A DNA stretch of 64,000 bases, taken from assembly GCA_045593725.1 (NCBI GenBank), contig JAZNXE010000008.1:1-64000 (forward strand), given 5' to 3'. Shown piece by piece: positions 60,449-64,000 of this stretch. Position numbers and translations under genes: made by a program. The notes under the pieces were generated by a model. The model saw nothing but the letters and a program-made list of their open reading frames with translations, did no database searches and was not told the DNA's origin. The first letter of the stretch is position 1; each line of letters starts with the position of its first letter. The stretch is from HGM12713 sp045593725 (GTDB lineage: Bacteria; Bacillota; Clostridia; Oscillospirales; CAG-272).

Positions 60449-60476
60449 TTGACAAAATCTTTTTTTATGGTATAAT
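60449..60476 (+). promoter_or_regulatory. Promoter of the CNNM-type gene and its leader
   Basis: TTGACA, 16-base spacer, TATAAT. Transcription would begin near 60483, leaving a leader of about 206 bases before the gene. Confidence 0.85.
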
Positions 60477-60485
60477 GTACTCAAA

Positions 60486-60628
60486 GGATATATCATATCC
60501 AAATTATTTTTAGGAGAAAACAGCCGTGGATAACTGCGATAGTGACGGTAACTGTCGAAGTACATACTCAATAGCGTGTTGATGCATAACCTGCGTTTTT
60601 TACAAAAAAGCTCGGGCTATGCTTTTTT
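60486..60628 (+). promoter_or_regulatory. Leader of the CNNM-type gene with possible attenuator
   Basis: The leader starts with a perfect hairpin GGATAT-ATC-ATATCC (60486-60500). It then carries the possible short peptide frame (60526..60582) and a weak hairpin AAAAAAGC/GCTTTTTT (60604-60628) whose right arm is also the T tract. No known riboswitch pattern (M-box, yybP-ykoY) was recognised. Confidence 0.5.
60526..60582 (+). CDS. Possible 18-residue leader peptide
   Basis: A GTG-started frame encoding a Cys/Asp/Ser-rich peptide (MDNCDSDGNCRSTYSIAC), with TAGGAG 9 bases upstream. It is followed by the attenuator-like hairpin and then the CNNM-type gene. A frame this short can occur by chance; the well-placed ribosome site and three cysteines are the only support. 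Confidence 0.35.
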   Translation: MDNCDSDGNCRSTYSIAC

Positions 60629-60688
60629 GCGTTTTTGAGTTTTCCCTTCTGCTTTCAATCACAAATTATTTATTTTAAGGAGTAAATC

Positions 60689-61999
60689 ATGCCTGACGGG
60701 AGTACTACCCTAGAAATTGTTTTAATGTTAATTCTTGTGGCCTTGTCCGCTTTCTTTTCGGCAAGCGAGACTGCCTTCACCTCTTTTAACCGCACCAAGA
60801 TGAAAAATCTTGCGTCCGAGGGCAACAAGCGAGCAGTCTCTGCCTTGAAGCTTTCCGATAACTATGATAAGCTTCTTTCCACCATTCTTGTTGGAAATAA
60901 CATAGTAAATATTTCCCTTTCATCTATAGCTACGCTATGGTTTGTAAAAATGCTGACGCATCCCAGCGTTGCGGGATACGCGGCAGGAATTGCTACCGCT
61001 GTTACTACGGTAGTCGTCCTCATCTTCGGCGAGATAACCCCTAAAAGCCTTGCTAAGGAGCACGCAGAAGGACTGGCTATGGCAATTACGCCCATCCTCC
61101 GTTTCCTGATGGCAATACTCACACCGGTGAACTGGATATTTATGCTTTGGAAAAAGCTTCTTACGAAAGTATTTAAGGCAAAAGCTGTGGATACTGTTAC
61201 TGAGGGCGAGGTTCTTACCCTCATTGACGAAGCACACGAGGACGGAAGTATTGACGAATACAACAAAGAGCTGATTGAAAATATATTTGACTTTGACGAC
61301 CTTTGCGCGGGCGAGATTGCTACTCACCGCACAGAGCTTACTTTCCTCGATAGCTCGGATAATGACGAAGAATGGGAAAGAATAATAAGCAACAGCCGCT
61401 TCTCCCGTTATCCTATCTGCGGAGATAGCATTGATGATATTATTGGTATCCTTGATGCCAGAGATTATCTAAGGCTTGAGGATAAAAGCCGAGAAAATGT
61501 TATGGCAAACGTGGTGTCCCCCGCATATTTTGTTCCTGAGGCTGTAAAAGCCGACGTTCTGTTCAAAAATATGCGTGACCATAAGGAATCCCTTGCAGTC
61601 GTTCTTGATGAATACGGCGGGGTTCTGGGAATAGTTACTATGACCGACCTTGTTGAATGCTTGGTAGGTGAACTCACTCAGGACGAGGACGATGAGGAGG
61701 AAATCGAGGAAATTGCTGAAATCGGCGAAGGCTCTTGGCGTATTACGGGAAGCGCTTCGATTTCCGAGGTTGAGGAGGCTATCGGCGTTAAGTTCGAGGA
61801 CAGCGACTCCGACACGGTCAGCGGCTTCGTGCTCGGTCTTTACGGCTCTATCCCCGAGGACGGCTCCAGCTTTGAGGTATCAACCGACACTCTTGATATC
61901 CAAATTGAGGAAATCAAGGACCACAAGGTGGGAAGCGCCATCATCACGCTCAAGCCCGAGGATGAAGAGGAAGGCAAGAACGCGACAGAGCAGGAATAA
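60689..61999 (+). CDS. CNNM/CorC-type membrane protein with CBS pair (HlyC/CorC family)
   Basis: A 436-aa protein. The N-terminal DUF21/CNNM membrane domain (about 8-190, four hydrophobic segments, FFSASETAFTSFNRTKM) precedes two CBS domains (about 215-330; VVLDEYGGVLGIVTMTDLVE is typical) and a C-terminal CorC/HlyC domain (about 345-425). The family handles divalent cations, often Mg efflux; it is no proven haemolysin. The strongly acidic tail is usual. Preceded by a structured leader, so expression may be attenuated. Confidence 0.92.
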   Translation: MPDGSTTLEIVLMLILVALSAFFSASETAFTSFNRTKMKNLASEGNKRAVSALKLSDNYDKLLSTILVGNNIVNISLSSIATLWFVKMLTHPSVAGYAAGIATAVTTVVVLIFGEITPKSLAKEHAEGLAMAITPILRFLMAILTPVNWIFMLWKKLLTKVFKAKAVDTVTEGEVLTLIDEAHEDGSIDEYNKELIENIFDFDDLCAGEIATHRTELTFLDSSDNDEEWERIISNSRFSRYPICGDSIDDIIGILDARDYLRLEDKSRENVMANVVSPAYFVPEAVKADVLFKNMRDHKESLAVVLDEYGGVLGIVTMTDLVECLVGELTQDEDDEEEIEEIAEIGEGSWRITGSASISEVEEAIGVKFEDSDSDTVSGFVLGLYGSIPEDGSSFEVSTDTLDIQIEEIKDHKVGSAIITLKPEDEEEGKNATEQE

Positions 62000-62025
62000 A
62001 ATCCACCTATAATATAGGAGAAAAA

Positions 62026-63315
62026 ATGAAAAAAAACAACAAAAAAATCAGCTCCGACAATCTGCATTATTTAAAAATTCTGGGAATTGTATTTGCTGCT
62101 ATCCTTTTTTACGCCGTTATAAGCAATCTTGGTATATTCTTCTCGGGATTGAAATTTCTTTGGAACGTATTTATACCTGTGACCTTAGGACTTTCTATCG
62201 CATTTGTATTGAATATGCCACTGAGGTTTTTCGAGAACAGAATTTTTGGAAAGCTCTCATCTAAAAACACAAAGCTATGGGCTAAGCTAAAGCGCCCTGT
62301 TTGTCTTGCTCTCAGTGTGCTTACCATACTGTCCTTGCTGGTGCTTCTGCTCTCATTTGTTATTCCACAGTTTATATCAACCTGCGCAGATTTCTTCCTG
62401 AAGCTCCCCGAGTATATGGACCAGCTGAGCCAAACCGTCCGCCAGCTTATAATCCGTTTCAATCTTCCTATTGACCTTAACAACGTAACCGTGGATTGGA
62501 ATTCGGTTAGCGCATGGGCTCTTGAGATGTTTGACGCAAACGGTCAGACTATAACTCAAAGTGCTATTGACATAATATCGGGACTTGTAAACGGTATTGT
62601 GAACATTATCCTTGGAGTTGTTATTTCATTGTATATCCTTGCTTCCAAGGAAAAGTTTGGAAAATTGGCAAAGAGCCTTTTGTACTCCGTGACAAAACGC
62701 GACAAGGCAAAGAAAATCATCTCCGTGGTTGTCCTTTCCAACAAGGCATTTACGGGTTTTGTTGCGGGTCAGTGCGTAGAGATGGGCATCATCGGAGCGC
62801 TTTGCTTTATCGGTATGCTCATATTGAGATTTCCCCATGCTCTTATGGTGTCCTGCATCATTGCGGTTACCGCGTTTATTCCTATATTTGGTGGAATAAT
62901 TGGGGCAATAATCGGCGCGTTCCTTATACTTCTCGTTGACCCTGTGAAGGCTGTTTGGTTCTTGATATTTATCATAGTTCTTCAGCAGCTGGAATCACAC
63001 ATAATATACCCCAGAATGATGGGAAAGCACGTATCTCTTCCCGGTATATGGGTTCTTCTGGCAGTAACCATCGGTGGGGGCTTGTTTGGTGTTGTTGGAA
63101 TCATCATAAGCGTTCCTCTGTGCAGTATTTTTCATACACTCTTTGAGCAGTGGATAATAAAGCGGCTTGAGGAAAGAAACATCTGCCTCCGCACAATGTC
63201 ACACGATTCATCAGAGCCAAATTCCATTTTTGATGAAATAATAGAGGAAATCGAATCAGAAGAAAGCGACGGCACCGATTCTGTCAACAACAGCGAATCA
63301 AAAGATAAGCAATAA
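62026..63315 (+). CDS. AI-2E family permease
   Basis: A 429-aa membrane protein with about eight helices in the UPF0118/AI-2E arrangement; the signature FIPIFGGIIGAIIGAFLILL and PRMMGKHVSLPGIWVLLAV are present. Members export small molecules or exchange ions; autoinducer-2 export is known for only a few. The C-terminal tail (about 385-429) is acidic and disordered. It starts 26 bases after the CNNM-type gene and is probably co-transcribed. Confidence 0.9.
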   Translation: MKKNNKKISSDNLHYLKILGIVFAAILFYAVISNLGIFFSGLKFLWNVFIPVTLGLSIAFVLNMPLRFFENRIFGKLSSKNTKLWAKLKRPVCLALSVLTILSLLVLLLSFVIPQFISTCADFFLKLPEYMDQLSQTVRQLIIRFNLPIDLNNVTVDWNSVSAWALEMFDANGQTITQSAIDIISGLVNGIVNIILGVVISLYILASKEKFGKLAKSLLYSVTKRDKAKKIISVVVLSNKAFTGFVAGQCVEMGIIGALCFIGMLILRFPHALMVSCIIAVTAFIPIFGGIIGAIIGAFLILLVDPVKAVWFLIFIIVLQQLESHIIYPRMMGKHVSLPGIWVLLAVTIGGGLFGVVGIIISVPLCSIFHTLFEQWIIKRLEERNICLRTMSHDSSEPNSIFDEIIEEIESEESDGTDSVNNSESKDKQ

Positions 63316-63319
63316 AGCA

Positions 63320-63369
63320 AGGCACTTATGCTATACGGAAATTCCCGTGTATCATAAGTGCCTGTTTTA
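63320..63369. terminator. Terminator between the AI-2E permease and the holin gene
   Basis: AGGCACTTATG pairs with CATAAGTGCCT around an inner TATACGG/CCGTGTA arm, followed by GTTTTAT. Nearly symmetrical and able to serve both convergent genes. Confidence 0.88.
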
Positions 63370-63371
63370 TG

Positions 63372-63584
63372 TTATTCCTTTTTGTTTTTTCCCGCGTCTG
63401 CTATTCCCTCGCCCACTATATAGGCAACCAGAGCGGCGCAGCCCGACATTATAAGCTTAACGTTTTCCTCATCCATATCGGGACAGAACACAGCGGTCCC
63501 CACCGCTACGAAAAATCCCACTACTGCTGCCCACAGCTTTCTGCTGGTCAATTTTTCTTTAATTAAATCAGTATTTATTTTCAT
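63372..63584 (-). CDS. Phage-type holin
   Basis: A 70-aa protein with two hydrophobic segments (about 18-33 and 43-60), a short charged turn (CPDMDEENVK) and a basic tail (DAGKNKKE). LTSRKLWAAVVGF is typical of clostridial phage holins, which make membrane holes for an endolysin. The SD is AAGGAAAAA. It is directly downstream of the XhlA-like gene, with no endolysin after it. Confidence 0.8.
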   Translation of the reverse strand: MKINTDLIKEKLTSRKLWAAVVGFFVAVGTAVFCPDMDEENVKLIMSGCAALVAYIVGEGIADAGKNKKE

Positions 63585-63881
63585 TTATTTTTCCTTCGTA
63601 TTTTGTACTTCATCCAAGCGCGTATGCGCAAGCTTTATTGATTGCTCTGCGATTATAAGTCTTTCGGTTATCTCCTTAATATCGCTCTTTACATGTGATA
63701 AATCCTTCTTTATCTCGGCTATACCCTCGCTTATTCCCTCAAGTTTGACTATGACCATTGTCATCTGGGCGCCATCCTTGCGGCTATCAGCCTTGGTGTG
63801 CCGCCTTATTGAGTTCATTCCCGAATATATACCAAACGCCATTGTTATCCCCGATATCAAGAGCGCAATTTCAATTTCCAT
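63585..63881 (-). CDS. XhlA-like phage lysis accessory protein
   Basis: A 98-aa protein with one N-terminal helix (about 5-22) and a long coiled coil (about 40-95: EGISEGIAEIKKDLSHVKSD and on). This layout matches haemolysin XhlA-type proteins paired with holins in Bacillota phages. Its stop directly abuts the holin start region. Its own upstream context is cut by the window edge. Confidence 0.75.
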   Translation of the reverse strand: MEIEIALLISGITMAFGIYSGMNSIRRHTKADSRKDGAQMTMVIVKLEGISEGIAEIKKDLSHVKSDIKEITERLIIAEQSIKLAHTRLDEVQNTKEK

Positions 63882-63945
63882 ACCTTTTCCTTTCTAAAAT
63901 CCATACTTTCCCTTTGTTATCCGTTAATATTATACTTCATAAGGT

Positions 63946-63981
63946 GAGCCTGTTACTGACAGATTTCCGTCAGTAATTTTT
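63946..63981. other. Hairpin at the right edge
   Basis: TTACTGAC-AGATTTCC-GTCAGTAA, a perfect 8-bp stem followed on the plus strand by TTTTTAAG. It could be a terminator for a plus-strand transcript or an operator upstream of the lysis pair; the window ends too soon to tell. Confidence 0.5.
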
Positions 63982-64000
63982 AAGCTTAAAAATTTACATA

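Noticed and set aside
60486..60628. CNNM leader considered as an M-box or yybP-ykoY riboswitch
   Set aside because: Too short, and the conserved core motifs of these classes are not present.

Overview
The window reads as ordinary chromosome of a low-to-mid GC, strictly anaerobic Bacillota, most likely a gut-type clostridium (Oscillospirales-like). This is inferred from content, not from a database search. Supporting signs are HrcA/CIRCE heat-shock control, an oxygen-independent class III ribonucleotide reductase, the MEP isoprenoid pathway (dxs, ispE), a lipoprotein-rich surface with BspA-type leucine-rich repeats, strong AGGAGG ribosome sites, and many promoters of the form TTGAMA-17-TATAAT. 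Genes lie on both strands in short tight operons. No rRNA, CRISPR array or intact transposon is visible; there is one tRNA gene.

Layout. 1-5 kb: a truncated dispersed palindromic repeat at the left edge, DNA polymerase IV, a sugar-ABC ATPase, and Tex. 5-9.6 kb (minus): pseudouridine synthase, an unlisted 35-residue membrane peptide, an EamA transporter, a membrane-anchored unknown, GreA and an S41 protease. 9.7-17.2 kb (minus): a CdaR/PucR-type regulator, then dusB-topB-unknown-deoC-rsmE as one operon. 17.4-21.1 kb: a small LRR membrane protein, Mrp/NBP35, and a large BspA-type lipoprotein made of three long modules. 21.2-26.7 kb (plus): phosphoglycerate mutase, a SpoVB/MurJ-type flippase, a complete copy of the palindromic repeat, and a lipoprotein gene behind a long structured leader. 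26.9-31.8 kb (minus): dxs, phosphoglucomutase, and a protein with nine consecutive cysteines. 31.9-34.1 kb: tRNA-Leu(GAG) preceded by a partial copy of its own 5' end, a membrane protein, and an XRE/TPR regulator.

34.2-40 kb (plus): nrdG, two NrdR boxes, nrdD with a fused glutaredoxin-like domain, thioredoxin reductase, and a DUF1846 protein. 40-45 kb (minus): a complete five-enzyme glucuronate pathway, uxaC-uxuA-uxuB-type reductase-eda-kdgK, giving pyruvate and glyceraldehyde-3-phosphate. 45.2-51 kb (minus): the hrcA-grpE-dnaK-dnaJ-prmA heat-shock operon with a CIRCE operator. 51.2-57.1 kb (minus): a six-gene operon resembling a D-alanylation (dlt) system but extended: transglutaminase-like protein, adenylation enzyme, carrier protein, MBOAT acyltransferase, SGNH-like protein with Cys at the usual Ser position, and a lipoprotein. 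57.2-64 kb: ispE, htpG, a TSCPD-domain protein, a CNNM/CorC-type protein behind a leader with a possible short peptide and attenuator, an AI-2E-family permease, and a phage-type holin pair at the right edge.

The best candidates for something new are the dlt-like operon with its odd SGNH protein and transglutaminase; the partial tRNA-Leu duplication with a foldable 141-base insert; the two structured leaders (25.1 kb and 60.5 kb); the poly-cysteine protein; and the reductase whose redoxin partner is fused to it, with thioredoxin reductase next door. All functional calls come from reading motifs and context by eye; no homology search was run.
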